DNA from: Hominimerdicola alba
GTDB lineage: Bacteria > Bacillota > Clostridia > Oscillospirales > Ruminococcaceae
Assembly: GCF_900112155.1 (NCBI RefSeq)
Contig: NZ_FOKQ01000013.1
Coordinates: 44,018-108,017 of the forward strand
DNA length: 64,000 bases
Reading direction: 5' to 3'
Of this stretch, positions 25,735 to 34,613 are shown in pieces. A program made the translations under genes and the position numbers. Below the pieces are notes generated by a model that had not been told where the DNA came from, made no database searches, and saw only the letters and a list, made by a program, of their open reading frames with translations. Each line of letters starts with the position of its first letter. Position 1 is the stretch's first letter.

Positions 25735-26622
25735 TCATATCTCCCAGGCATGACCTTTCATATGCTTTGCGGGCTGTTTTTTGCCAGTCAGCGTGAGAAG
25801 CATTATCTGTGAGGGGTCGTTTATCCTGAATTTTCCAAGACCCGCCGTCACCGCCATGACGGTTTTACCCAGCCTGTACAGACCCTTGGTGTACTTAGGC
25901 ATGAATCTGCGCTCGGGGGAAAGCAGACCGCCTATTATCGGCAGACGTATCACGCCGCCGTGAACGTGTCCCGAGAACACGATATCAGCGCCCCACTGTT
26001 CGTAGGCTTCAAAAAACAGAGGATTATGCCCTATCAGCAGATCACAGTGATCAGGGTCGCTCTCTCCAAGATATCTCGCTATTGTATTGCCATCGGGCAC
26101 AGGCAGATCTTTGTAGGAACCGTCCTTGTTTATGAAGTATTTCAGCGGCATCTGAAGCCCGTAGATATTTATCCTGTCACGCCCGCGGCAGATGACTGCC
26201 ATCTCATTCCTCAGGGCGTTTATGCCCATGCTTTTCAGCTTGTGGAACATAGCGTCGCAAAGCTCGGGACGGTGCATCTCGTGATTTCCCGGAGCGTAGT
26301 ATACAGTCGCTATCTCGTTAAGTTCTTTGATGAACTTGACCTTTCCACCAAGCTCCTTTTCGTCCTTGCTGTAAAGATCTCCCGCAAATATTATTATATC
26401 GGGTGAAGCCGCCTTCACCGAATCCAGCAGAAAACACTGATCCTTGCCGAACTTTTTATGGTGAAGATCGGCTAAAAGCATGACCTTCATGCCCTCAAAG
26501 GACTCGGGGAGCTTTCGGCTGTACACAACTTCCTTGTCGAGAACAAGCTGTCTGTTGCCAAGTAAAGCATTAATGCCCGCAAACATTGATCCTGCCGCGA
26601 GCAGAGCAGTTTTCCATTTCAT
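25735..26622 (-). CDS. Metallophosphoesterase (YkuE-like, calcineurin fold)
   Basis: The 295-residue protein has an N-terminal hydrophobic helix (TALLAAGSMFAGINALLGN) that probably anchors or exports it. The five metal-binding blocks of the calcineurin fold follow: LLADLHHKKFG, FAGDLYS, APGNHEMHR, LIGHNP and FSGHVHGGVIR. The substrate is unknown; related proteins act on nucleotides, lipid A or cell-wall precursors. It lies between the SUKH gene (42 bases upstream) and the dipeptidase. AAAGAGGT precedes the ATG. Confidence 0.88.
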   Translation of the reverse strand: MKWKTALLAAGSMFAGINALLGNRQLVLDKEVVYSRKLPESFEGMKVMLLADLHHKKFGKDQCFLLDSVKAASPDIIIFAGDLYSKDEKELGGKVKFIKELNEIATVYYAPGNHEMHRPELCDAMFHKLKSMGINALRNEMAVICRGRDRINIYGLQMPLKYFINKDGSYKDLPVPDGNTIARYLGESDPDHCDLLIGHNPLFFEAYEQWGADIVFSGHVHGGVIRLPIIGGLLSPERRFMPKYTKGLYRLGKTVMAVTAGLGKFRINDPSQIMLLTLTGKKQPAKHMKGHAWEI

Positions 26623-26664
26623 TTTTTACCTCTTTCGGTCTGTCCTGTTTTCGGGACAGTATCT

Positions 26665-27189
26665 CTATTCCGGATCAAAATCATCTGCGCTGACAAGACC
26701 GCGGATAAACTCCTCAAAGCTGTCTGCCAGCGGTACGATCCTATAGTTGTTTTCCTGTTCGACATAGACAACCTTTGGTTCTCCCTGACTTCCACATTCG
26801 CGGTAATCAAGGAATACCATCTCATGCCCCGCCGAGGGAGTATCGCAAATGACAACACCTATGGCAGGATAATCCCATTCGTCTATCCAGAACTCTGTGC
26901 CAAGCTCACCGCAGACAGAATTATCAAGCTTTTTATCAATACCGAAAATACCCTCTATGGCGATGTGGTCTTTCGCCCATGTGGTGGGTACTTTTGTGGG
27001 GAAAGCGGTATTTTTCGGCATACCGCCGTTGTGCTGTTTTACAAGATATTTATAGGATTCGGGCAGTTTATAGCCCAGTTCATCTTCCACCGACTTTATA
27101 TATTCATCAGTCGGGGTCTCTCCCACATATTCAGACAAAGCGTAATCGCTGTCACGCCAGAAGTCGGACAGATCAAAGTTTTCAAACAT
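26665..27189 (-). CDS. SMI1/KNR4 (SUKH) family protein
   Basis: The 174-residue protein shows the SUKH signature: EYIKSVEDELGYKLPESYKY, a short HNGGMPKNTAF turn, a GIFGID strand and the C-terminal DSFEEFIRGLV helix. In bacteria many SUKH proteins are immunity proteins for contact-dependent or polymorphic toxins, but stand-alone house-keeping copies also exist. No toxin is recognisable beside it; its neighbour three bases upstream is a patatin-like lipase. Its Shine-Dalgarno (GGAG) is inside the end of the lipase gene, implying coupling. Confidence 0.82.
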   Translation of the reverse strand: MFENFDLSDFWRDSDYALSEYVGETPTDEYIKSVEDELGYKLPESYKYLVKQHNGGMPKNTAFPTKVPTTWAKDHIAIEGIFGIDKKLDNSVCGELGTEFWIDEWDYPAIGVVICDTPSAGHEMVFLDYRECGSQGEPKVVYVEQENNYRIVPLADSFEEFIRGLVSADDFDPE

Positions 27190-27192
27190 AAG

Positions 27193-28047
27193 CTATACTC
27201 CATTTTCAAGATAGGCTTTCAGCTTGTCCATCGCCCACAATGCGTGCTTGTAGCCGTGGTCGTAAAGCTTTTTCAGCTTGCGCGGGTCACCCTCGATGCG
27301 GTCAACGCCGAAGGTGGTCTTTGGGGTGAACACGAATATCTTGCCCTGTTTTGAAAGCGCCATTATCTCCTCAACAGACCTGTTATAGCGCTCAGCCCTT
27401 GTGCCCATAGCTTTGGCAAATTCGGGATATTTCTTAAATCTCGCCATGCACAGCTTTGTCATACTGTCGCTGTGCTTGCGGTAATCTCTGGGGCGGGTGA
27501 GTATTACTATGTTCTTATCACAGCCGACTTCCATCGCCTTTTTATAAGGTATCGGGTCAGCAACTCCGCCGTCGAGATACCTTTTGCCGTCTATCTCTAT
27601 CTCGGGAAAAAGTATAGGCATGGCACAGCTTGCACGAAGCTTGTACCATTTCCTGTCCTTTTCGTCCACCCGAAGATATTCAGCCTTACCAGTTTCAACA
27701 TTGGTCGCCACCGCGTAGAATTCACCCTTGTATCTGCCAAGAGCTTCATAATCGTAAGGCAGTAGCTTATTTGGGATAGTATCATAGTCATAATCAAGAT
27801 TATAATAGCTTTTGTTGCGGGGGTCTATGAGGTGCTTCACACCCATATATTCAGGGGTTGGCATAAACTCCGAAGCCAGCCTGTAATTTCTGCCATGCTG
27901 ACGCGAAGCATAGCTCACGCCGAAAGCCGAGCCTGCCGATACGCCGAATATCCTGTCAGCCATTATATCATTTTCAAGCAGTGCGTCCAGTATTCCGCAG
28001 GAATATACCGTCCTGCTGGCACCACCCTCAAGAGTAAGTCCGAGCAT
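27193..28047 (-). CDS. Patatin-like phospholipase
   Basis: The 284-residue protein has the patatin fold residues: the glycine-rich oxyanion loop LTLEGGASRTVYSCGILDAL, the nucleophile elbow FGVSAGSAFG (Ser about residue 42) and the catalytic Asp in LDGGVADPIPY. It should hydrolyse acyl lipids at the cytosolic membrane face. No signal peptide is seen. It follows the single-helix membrane protein by three bases and precedes the SUKH gene by three. Its place in an operon with an ExbB/ExbD-like pair is unusual and may link lipase action to the envelope (inference). Confidence 0.9.
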   Translation of the reverse strand: MLGLTLEGGASRTVYSCGILDALLENDIMADRIFGVSAGSAFGVSYASRQHGRNYRLASEFMPTPEYMGVKHLIDPRNKSYYNLDYDYDTIPNKLLPYDYEALGRYKGEFYAVATNVETGKAEYLRVDEKDRKWYKLRASCAMPILFPEIEIDGKRYLDGGVADPIPYKKAMEVGCDKNIVILTRPRDYRKHSDSMTKLCMARFKKYPEFAKAMGTRAERYNRSVEEIMALSKQGKIFVFTPKTTFGVDRIEGDPRKLKKLYDHGYKHALWAMDKLKAYLENGV

Positions 28048-28050
28048 ATA

Positions 28051-28581
28051 TTACTTTGCCGCAGATTCAGGTGCAGATTCACCAGCAGAAGGAGTTTCGA
28101 TAGTGAACTCTCTGCCCATTTCAGTAAGGGCATTAGTAAGATCTTCCATAGTGTTCTGGGTAGCATTGTCGTCCTCGATGAGTGCAACAACGTCCTTGTT
28201 CATCTTATCCATGGAGAATGTGTCTTTAAGGTCATCAAGGCTTACCTCGCTGCCCTTGTAGAGGTATGTGCTGCCCGATACCTTTATGTTTTCATAGACC
28301 TTCTTCATCTCAGCTACTGAGCTTTCATCTTCCTCAGCCGATACTACAACAGCTCTGTCGGGAGTGCCGCTGCCGTCTTCGGTATTCTTGCCCTTTCCGC
28401 CGAAACCGAATCCGCTGCCGTCAAACAGACCCAACAGCTTCGCCAGCAGAAGAGCCAGTATCAATATAAGTATCAGCACCACAAATGTGGCAGCCCTCCC
28501 GCTCTTTTTCTTCTTCTGATTTTTCTTTTGCTTTTCAGCGTCTTCTCTGTACATCTTCTCAACCTCTTTTTCTATGCTCAT
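28051..28581 (-). CDS. Single-helix membrane protein, function unknown
   Basis: The 176-residue product has a highly basic N-terminus (KKNQKKKKSGR), one hydrophobic helix (AATFVVLILILILALLLAKL, about residues 30-49), a glycine-rich hinge (GLFDGSGFGFGGKGK) and a mostly acidic extracellular part with a short predicted globular region (KVSGSTYLYKGSEVSLDDLK). GGAGGT precedes the ATG. It sits between the ExbD-like and patatin genes and is most likely a third envelope component of that system (inference). I do not recognise the family; its extracellular part resembles ExbD periplasmic domains only loosely. Confidence 0.7.
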   Translation of the reverse strand: MSIEKEVEKMYREDAEKQKKNQKKKKSGRAATFVVLILILILALLLAKLLGLFDGSGFGFGGKGKNTEDGSGTPDRAVVVSAEEDESSVAEMKKVYENIKVSGSTYLYKGSEVSLDDLKDTFSMDKMNKDVVALIEDDNATQNTMEDLTNALTEMGREFTIETPSAGESAPESAAK

Positions 28582-28596
28582 ATTGATTACCTCCTG

Positions 28597-29199
28597 TTAT
28601 CTGGCAGTATTTATAAAGGTGCAGTAAAAATTCTTATAGCTTTTGCCAAGCCTGTTCACTGCATCACTTATCTCCGAAACATCACGGAAAAGCGCACGGC
28701 TTCCGTCGTATACGAAAGCACAGAGCACAACATCCTCGCTGGCGATACCTGCTTTTGTAATTGCCTGACTGACCGCCGAATAAACATCGCTCTCGGAAGT
28801 CACAGCCGTTCTGGCAAGTTCGTTATCGCCGTTGGTGACGATAAGTTCTCCCCCGGGGGAATACCTGAGATTTATGGTCAGCATCAGCCCCTTGCCGAAA
28901 TTCTCCAGCGCCTGCTGATTTGCGGCGGCATCCCTGTTAAGATGCTCCGCACGCTCCTGAGCTTTTTTTATCTCGCTGTCAGCCTGTTCTCTCATGCTTT
29001 CCAGCTTTTCATCGGTCTCCGCCCTGATCTGCTCCACCTCAGCCTGTGCCTGTGCGATGCGGCTGTCAGCGTCCTCGCGGACTTTCGTGCTTCCCTCCTG
29101 AACATTTATCATCATCCAGAAAAGCATGATGAAGATAACGTCCAGCAAGGCGGTCAGCTCGATGATGATGCCTTTATTTTTCCTCATCGTCATCACCAT
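28597..29199 (-). CDS. ExbD/TolR/MotB-like proton-channel subunit
   Basis: The 200-residue protein starts with a short basic segment and one membrane helix, IIIELTALLDVIFIMLFWMM. Its Asp is at the position of the essential proton-binding Asp of ExbD, TolR and MotB. A long coiled coil (residues about 38-95) and a C-terminal alpha/beta domain of about 95 residues (GKGLMLTINLRYSPGGELIV) follow. It overlaps the ExbB-like gene by 26 bases, or 14 if translation starts at the inner ATG (29187), which gives the better helix start. Such pairs use proton motive force for envelope work; a Gram-positive host has no outer membrane for TonB or Tol, so its role here is unclear. Confidence 0.8.
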   Translation of the reverse strand: MVMTMRKNKGIIIELTALLDVIFIMLFWMMINVQEGSTKVREDADSRIAQAQAEVEQIRAETDEKLESMREQADSEIKKAQERAEHLNRDAAANQQALENFGKGLMLTINLRYSPGGELIVTNGDNELARTAVTSESDVYSAVSQAITKAGIASEDVVLCAFVYDGSRALFRDVSEISDAVNRLGKSYKNFYCTFINTAR

Positions 29200-29935
29200 C
29201 TGAAATATCGAAAAGCGCTCTCAGCAGAGCTACGCCCTTTTTAGGCGAACCGCTCTTCACAGTTTCTTCCTTATACTCGGGTATATCATCGTCATCATCT
29301 GTCACCCCGAAAAGATCGCCCATAGATTTCAGAACCTTTTTCGTTGAAGTTTTACTGTGGTATTCCTCCATGACTGCGGGCTTTTCCTTTATGGTGCTGA
29401 CTTTCCGCGGTGCAGTGATCGGCTCCGCAGTGATATCTTCCTGCACTGTCCTGAAATTTCTGGTGAGATATAACTCAACGCTCTTTTCGTTGTCCTCTAT
29501 CTTAGCTGAAACTATGCCGTCAAGAAACTTGAATATTATGGCGAACACCAGTCCCCAGAAAGTCGAAGTAAGTGCACCGTAGAAATTGCCTGTGACATTT
29601 GTGCTGTCCGATACAAGGCTCAGCAGCGATATTACCGTGCCTAAGATACCCAGCAGCGGGAATATTCCCGTAAGGTTTACAAACAGCGAATACAGCTTGC
29701 CTGTGTTATTTCTCATCGCCACGATATCCTGCTCTCTCAGCCCTGATATGTCCCTGTCAGCCTCCCGTCTTGATGCTCCGCCGTCGGGCACAAAGACTGT
29801 CAAGTGCATTTTTTTGTACAGTTTATCAGCCGAATACTTCAGACGTCGATAAACTACCGCCGTGAAAAACGCCGCTATAAATATAAGTATATCATAACCC
29901 CAAAGGTTCATGAATATTACCGAAATAAGTTTCAT
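29174..29935 (-). CDS. MotA/TolQ/ExbB-like proton-channel protein
   Basis: The 253-residue protein has a first helix near residues 10-28. It then carries the ExbB signature pair of helices, YSLFVNLTGIFPLLGILGTV and ALTSTFWGLVFAIIFKFLDG, with the small-residue pattern and polar Thr/Ser positions that line the ion path in the family. A cytoplasmic tail rich in Lys and Asp follows. The start at 29935 was chosen because AAAGAGGGTCAC lies before that ATG and the longer open frame has no site. It heads a seven-gene operon running to 24401. Confidence 0.85.
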   Translation of the reverse strand: MKLISVIFMNLWGYDILIFIAAFFTAVVYRRLKYSADKLYKKMHLTVFVPDGGASRREADRDISGLREQDIVAMRNNTGKLYSLFVNLTGIFPLLGILGTVISLLSLVSDSTNVTGNFYGALTSTFWGLVFAIIFKFLDGIVSAKIEDNEKSVELYLTRNFRTVQEDITAEPITAPRKVSTIKEKPAVMEEYHSKTSTKKVLKSMGDLFGVTDDDDDIPEYKEETVKSGSPKKGVALLRALFDISDGDDDEEK

Positions 29936-29992
29936 AATGTGACCCTCTTTATGTATTCTTTCTGCGGAACGCTCCGCACATAACACAATAAT

Positions 29993-30021
29993 ATAATAAC
30001 ACATTTATCAACAAAATGCAA
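29993..30021 (-). promoter_or_regulatory. Candidate promoter of the ExbB/ExbD operon
   Basis: On the minus strand TTGCAT (30016-30021) and TATTAT (29993-29998) are separated by 17 bases, 58 bases before the ATG at 29935. Confidence 0.45.
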
Positions 30022-30196
30022 GAACTTTTTCAATATTTTCACGTCATTTTACACAAATCAATATTCCGCTCTGCATGACTGTAGATAATAATTTATCCTA
30101 CGGACTGCTGATGTTATTGAGGAAGCCCATTTTGAAAAAGGCTTCTCAAAACGTACACAGGACAGTCAAATCGATCACTTATCATATTTTCATGCA

Positions 30197-30223
30197 AAAG
30201 GGGTGTTGCAACCGCAACACCCT
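30197..30223 (-). terminator. Hairpin downstream of the transposase remnant
   Basis: GGGTGTTGC, loop AACC, GCAACACCC forms a perfect 9-bp stem, followed on the minus strand by CTTTT. It lies about 160 bases 3' of the transposase remnant and may be its terminator. Confidence 0.5.
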
Positions 30224-30289
30224 CTAACCATATCTGAACATCAGAGTAAAAAAACATATTAACTGGTGAAATAAGCTGTTTCAGAGCGC

Positions 30290-30330
30290 ACACCCCCAAG
30301 CCCTCTTCAAAAAAGAGGATTCAGGGGTGT
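30290..30330. repeat. Nested hairpin near the end of the insertion-sequence remnant
   Basis: ACACCCC (30290-30296) pairs with GGGGTGT (30324-30330), and inside it CCTCTT (30302-30307) pairs with AAGAGG (30313-30318). TTTTG follows on the plus strand. It may be a terminator or a structured end of the former element; the surrounding 30030-30380 bases hold no credible gene. Confidence 0.4.
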
Positions 30331-30383
30331 TTTGTTCTGCTGATTTTTTATGCCGTTTTCAGTTCAAAAAGAGAAATTCCAAG

Positions 30384-30751
30384 TCAGTTTTCTGAGATCT
30401 TAGTTAAAAGCTTCTTTATGTTGTATGCAAGTCCCAGCAAAAGAAATTCAGATCTGATTTTGTTTTTGCTCCTGCACAGGAATCTTCTGAAGCCATAATT
30501 CTGTTTATTCACTCCGAATACTCCTTCAGCCTGTATGCTTAGGTTCATTCTGAACTGTCTTCCGAATTCGGTAGTTATGTTTTCCATGCTTTCAGCTCTT
30601 TGAACTTATGCGATACAGACAGGATCTTACTTCCTTTCGCCTTTGTGCAGTTCTGTTTGCAGGGACACCCTTCACAGCTTTCACATCTGTACATTGCTTT
30701 CTGCGAAACGAATCCGATCTTCGTTAGATTTGAATATAGATTGTTCCTATA
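30384..30751 (-). pseudogene. Transposase remnant (IS1182-like, DDE), frameshifted and 5'-truncated
   Basis: Two minus-strand frames together give the C-terminal third of an IS1182-type transposase. The upstream frame reads SNLTKIGFVSQKAMYRCESC followed by EGCPCKQNCTKAKGSKILSV, with the family's cysteine-rich motif, and ends at a stop after FKELKAWKT. The downstream frame reads RQFRMNLSIQAEGVFGVNKQ followed by NYGFRRFLCRSKNKIRSEFL, the typical end, and stops at 30384. A single frameshift near 30585 separates them, and nothing of the N-terminal two thirds remains. The remnant marks the left edge of the sulfur island. Confidence 0.8.
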
Positions 30752-30957
30752 ACTCGGGAGCCCCCCGGACAGCTATGAAACGTCGTAAGAAAAACAAAAT
30801 GGGTGAAATATCTATGCCAAAGTCCTTGTCCATCACCATTCAAAAGCATAGGACAGGTCTAATAAATGATCAACTGTTCAAGCTTTATAGATCCTTATAT
30901 ACAAGCAAAATTATTCGCTTATCGGATTTTCTTAGAATCAATAATCAAAAAGAACAA
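30752..30957. other. Intergenic stretch upstream of the first nitrogenase-like operon
   Basis: This short region between the transposase remnant and the promoter of the binding-protein gene has no credible gene, and I recognise no riboswitch. It contains no copy of the AACGTTATC site found upstream of the other nitrogenase-like operon. Confidence 0.4.
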
Positions 30958-30987
30958 TTGGACAGGTAAAGGTTTTTATGATAGAAT
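30958..30987 (+). promoter_or_regulatory. Candidate promoter of the first nitrogenase-like operon
   Basis: TTGGAC (30958-30963) and TAGAAT (30982-30987) with an 18-base spacer, 44 bases before the ATG at 31032. The match is moderate, consistent with a promoter that needs an activator. Confidence 0.4.
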
Positions 30988-31031
30988 AATAAAGCTTAGT
31001 AAATTGATATGAAAGCTGGGAATTAATTAAA

Positions 31032-32104
31032 ATGAAAAAATTAAAAGATCAAAAGCATTACTGGCAGCGCTGCTGTTAGCTTTTTCATTAACAGGCTGCG
31101 CAGGAAAAAATACTTCGGGAGTAAGCTCAAAAGAAAAATCTGATTCTCTGAAGATCGGTTATCTGCCGTCCCCCGGACATCTTCTCTATTTTGTTGCACA
31201 GGAGGAGGGTATGTTCAAGGATGAAGGTCTGAACACAGAGCTTGTTATGTTCGGTGAGAACAACAGTGAACTGGCAGCTCTTGAATCTGGTAAGATAGAC
31301 GTTGGTGCATTTGGCTCAAGTGAACTTGTAACATATCTCGGTGACGGACATGAAATAACTGTGTTCGGCGGTGCTATGATTGCCGGTCACGGACTTATCG
31401 TCAAGCCGGAACTTGTTGAAGGGATACCTGAGGAGAACTGGTCTCTGGATCTTCTTAAAGGTAAAAATATAGGCGTTGAGGGTGTTGACTCGGGCTATAT
31501 CGTTTATCGCTCGGCTGCTAAAAAGATGGGACTTGAAAACTCAATAGATTTCAGTATTTTTGCTGACGGAGCAGATGCTTACAATTCTCTGAAAAACGAT
31601 GATATAGATGCAGCGATACTTTACGCGCCTTACCGTATCCTTGCAGAGGACGAGGGATATGTAATTCTTTCAAACAGCGGTACAGTATCAGGCTTTGAAG
31701 ACCATGTCTGCTGCCGACAAGCTTCACTTACATCTTCACTTGAGAAAGATCCGGATACTTATGAAGCATTCCTTCGTGCGCTTATCCGTGCATACCGTTT
31801 TTATAAGACAGAACCCGATAAAACTATCAAGGATATTCAGAAGTATGTAGATGTTGATGAAGGATCACTCAAAAAAGACACATACGATTACGACAGCCAG
31901 ATAGCAAATCCTGATCCTGATATCACAGGTATGACTAATTTTTATGATGCGCTTGTCGATACAGGATTTGTAAATGAATTTGATATCTCACAGGGGCTTT
32001 CCGCAGAACTTTATGATAAGGCGCTTAACGCTGTTGTAGCAGAAGATCCTGATGATGAGGTGTATAAATATCTTCTCGATTATCACAAGGAGAGAGACAA
32101 ATGA
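31032..32104 (+). CDS. NitT/TauT-type ABC transporter substrate-binding lipoprotein, frameshifted in the signal peptide
   Basis: The family (SsuA/TauA/ThiY-like) binds sulfonates, nitrate or similar small molecules outside the cell. The mature part is intact: SLKIGYLPSPGHLLYFVAQE, a GKIDVGAFGSSELVTYLGDG loop and DIDAAILYAPYRI. The ATG at 31032 opens a frame that stops after 15 codons, while the next frame carries the remaining signal peptide, SKALLAALLLAFSLTGCAGK. One extra A in the A6 run at 31035-31040 would join them as MKKIKRSKALLAALLLAFSLTGC. As written, only an internal ATG at 31211 is in frame, and it would lack the export signal. The stop overlaps the permease start by four bases. Confidence 0.85.
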
Positions 32105-33021
32105 AACGAGTCAAACGACTGTTCTCAGTGACACATATTCTGTTTCTCGCCGCATTATTGATACAATTTATGCCATCACATACAAAAAAAATCGGGGATC
32201 CGAATTATTCTGCAGGATTGCTTGTTTTACTGGAGATCTTCTATATCATGTTCATCCTATTGAGGAAAAAGCAGGATCGCATTAAAACAACAAACGGTGT
32301 TTTTGGCGTGATATTTTCATTTATCGGGATATGGACTCTGCTTACTGCTAAATTTGTGCTTATACCACAGGATATATTCAAAGCTCCCGATATTGTGACT
32401 GAACAATTTGTCAGCGATCTTCCGCGGTTGATGAATGATCTCGCGGCAAGCATGATAACGATAACATTAGGATATGTACTGGCACTTATTACTGCGATCC
32501 CCATAGGATTATTCCTCGGCTGGAACGCGCAGATAGGAAAAGTTGGTGAACAGATCGCCAATTTCCTCGGTTCCATCCCACCTATCGTGTTCATTCCCTA
32601 TACACTCGCACTTTTGCCAACATTTGAAAGCTGTTCTATATTTGTCATTTTTATTACAGCATTCTTTCCCATATTGTCCGGAACGATGAGCGGTGTGCAG
32701 AATATAAATAAAACTACTATTGAAAGCGCAAGGATATTCGGCCCGTCAAAACCGTATATGCTGTACAGCGTTCTGCTGCCTGCCTCGCTGCCGCAGATAT
32801 TTGACGGCTGTAATATGGGATTGCTCCTGTCATTTATTCTTCTCACTTCGGCAGAAATGATAGGCGGAAACAGCGGTATAGGATTCTATATCCAGTACTA
32901 CACCAATTTCGGCAATTTTACAAGGATAATGGTCGGTATAATTTTTCTCGGAACGATCGTAACTTTAGTCACTAATCTGGTAAAAGCAATAGAGGCGCGT
33001 TTTCTGCGCTGGAAAATTTAG
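32101..33021 (+). CDS. NitT/TauT-type ABC transporter permease
   Basis: The 306-residue membrane protein has two N-terminal helices (residues about 10-60), then the SsuC/TauC fold. Its features are SMITITLGYVLALITAIPIG, LGSIPPIVFIPYTLALLPTF and the EAA loop ESARIFGPSKPYMLYSVLLP. It should import the ligand of the binding protein encoded just upstream. There is no ATPase gene in this operon. The only ATPase of this subfamily in the window is at 46103-46882, so the two transporters may share it (inference). The permease at 45138-46106 has the same extended N-terminus, which suggests duplication of the transporter-nitrogenase module. Confidence 0.88.
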   Translation: MKRVKRLFSVTHILFLAALLIQFMPSHTKKIGDPNYSAGLLVLLEIFYIMFILLRKKQDRIKTTNGVFGVIFSFIGIWTLLTAKFVLIPQDIFKAPDIVTEQFVSDLPRLMNDLAASMITITLGYVLALITAIPIGLFLGWNAQIGKVGEQIANFLGSIPPIVFIPYTLALLPTFESCSIFVIFITAFFPILSGTMSGVQNINKTTIESARIFGPSKPYMLYSVLLPASLPQIFDGCNMGLLLSFILLTSAEMIGGNSGIGFYIQYYTNFGNFTRIMVGIIFLGTIVTLVTNLVKAIEARFLRWKI

Positions 33022-33044
33022 AAAATTCAAAGGAATGAAAAACT

Positions 33045-34613
33045 ATGGCTAAAAATATACAACTTGATCTTGAAACAGTTCAGAATCGTGAAATGCGTCT
33101 TGGTTCGATAATATCATGGGACGGAAAAGCATCAGAGCTTGTTGAACTGTCCCGTTATGAAGAACGTGCGCTCAGACATAAGGGAGAATGTCCCGGTCCC
33201 GGAAAAAACGGTGAGGGCTGCCGTTTGTGTGAGCTTAATATGCCATTCAACCAGCAGAGTATGTGTGCAAACTCCATAGCTGCCTGTCAGGCCGGTAATA
33301 TCCGTGACTGCGTACTTATACAGCATTCACCGGTGGGCTGTTCAGCCAGAAATCCCGAATTTAATCTGGCATTTCGCAACGGTCTGGAACGTCGCGGCAT
33401 AGAACCTCGAAATATAAACATAATGACGACCAATCTCCTTGAAAACGACATGGTATTCGGTGCGTCTGAAAAACTGAAAAGAGCTGCAAGAGAAGCTTTT
33501 GAACGCTATAACCCCAAGGCTATATTTTTCTCGATGAGCTGTTCAACCGCGATAATCGGCGAAGACCTCAGCAGTATCGCAGCTGAGATGGAAGATGAAC
33601 TCGGGATACCTGTTGCACCCATGCAGTGCGAGGGATTCCGTTCAAAGCACTGGTCAACAGGCTTCGATATCTCACAGCACGCTGTTCTGAGACATATAGT
33701 AAACAAGAACCCGAAAAAGCAGCCCGATCTTATCAATATTGTCGCACTTTGGGGTACGGACTATTTTACAGATATGCTCAAACCACTGGGGCTGAGAGTA
33801 AACTATATCATGGATATAGCAAGCTTTGACGAACTTGCACAGACATCTGAAGCTGCTTGTACATCAACATTCTGTCATACTCTCGGTTCTTATTTTGCAA
33901 CTGCCCTGGAGGAAGCTTATGGTGTACCTCAGATAAGAGCTCCTCAACCATACGGTTTTGCAGGTACAGATGCATGGCTTCGTGCCATTGCAAAGCAGGT
34001 AGGAAAAGAAAAAGAAGCAGAAGAATATATCGCTGCCGAGCATGAACGTGTAAGACCGAAAATAGAGGAACTTAAAGAAAAGCTTAAAGGTGTCAACGGT
34101 TTTGTGCTGACAGGTTCTTCCTATGCACATGGTCTTATATCTGTACTTCGTGATCTTGGAATTACTGTTGACGGTTCTGTCGTATTCCATCACGACCCTG
34201 TATATGACGGAGGATATGAAGAGCAGAACACGCTGAAGACACTTGTAGATACCTATGGTGATGTACCTCACTTTACCGTCAGCAAATGTCAGCCATTCCA
34301 GCTGCCTGCACTTCTCAGCCGCGTGAAAGCAGATTTCATTATCATTCGTCACAACGGTCTTGCTCCCAACGCTGCAAGAATGGGAATACCATCTTTTGCC
34401 ATCGGTGATGAACATTTCCCTGTAGGCTATGACGGTATGATACGTGTAGGTGAAGCGGTACTTGATGTTCTTGCTCGTAAAAAGATGAATCAGGTACTAA
34501 AACGACACGTCGGGCTCCCATACAGTGACTGGTGGCTGAGTCAGAAGGATCCGTTTATTCTTGCAAAGCACCCCGAGGTGCTCGATGAAACAACTAAGGA
34601 GGTGCAGGACTAA
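33045..34613 (+). CDS. NifD-like nitrogenase component 1 homologue (first pair)
   Basis: The 522-residue protein belongs to the oxidoreductase/nitrogenase component 1 family. By eye it aligns with NifD. C74, C99 (HSPVGC) and C166 (SMSCSTAIIGEDL) correspond to the P-cluster ligands C62, C88 and C154 of Azotobacter NifD, and C277 (STFCHTLGSYF) to the cofactor ligand C275. The segment PMQCEGFRSKHWSTGFDISQ matches NifD PVRCEGFRG. The His442 position is not clearly kept. An N-terminal Cys group (C49, C59, C62) has no NifD counterpart. It is 23 bases after the permease gene and overlaps the NifK-like gene by one base. It is not classical nitrogenase; an organosulfur or other C-S/S-O reductase is the best guess from context. 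Confidence 0.85.
   Translation: MAKNIQLDLETVQNREMRLGSIISWDGKASELVELSRYEERALRHKGECPGPGKNGEGCRLCELNMPFNQQSMCANSIAACQAGNIRDCVLIQHSPVGCSARNPEFNLAFRNGLERRGIEPRNINIMTTNLLENDMVFGASEKLKRAAREAFERYNPKAIFFSMSCSTAIIGEDLSSIAAEMEDELGIPVAPMQCEGFRSKHWSTGFDISQHAVLRHIVNKNPKKQPDLINIVALWGTDYFTDMLKPLGLRVNYIMDIASFDELAQTSEAACTSTFCHTLGSYFATALEEAYGVPQIRAPQPYGFAGTDAWLRAIAKQVGKEKEAEEYIAAEHERVRPKIEELKEKLKGVNGFVLTGSSYAHGLISVLRDLGITVDGSVVFHHDPVYDGGYEEQNTLKTLVDTYGDVPHFTVSKCQPFQLPALLSRVKADFIIIRHNGLAPNAARMGIPSFAIGDEHFPVGYDGMIRVGEAVLDVLARKKMNQVLKRHVGLPYSDWWLSQKDPFILAKHPEVLDETTKEVQD

Noticed and set aside
26665..28047. Classical toxin-immunity pair formed by the patatin and SUKH genes
   Set aside because: The patatin protein has no secretion or toxin-delivery domain, and the operon looks like an envelope system.
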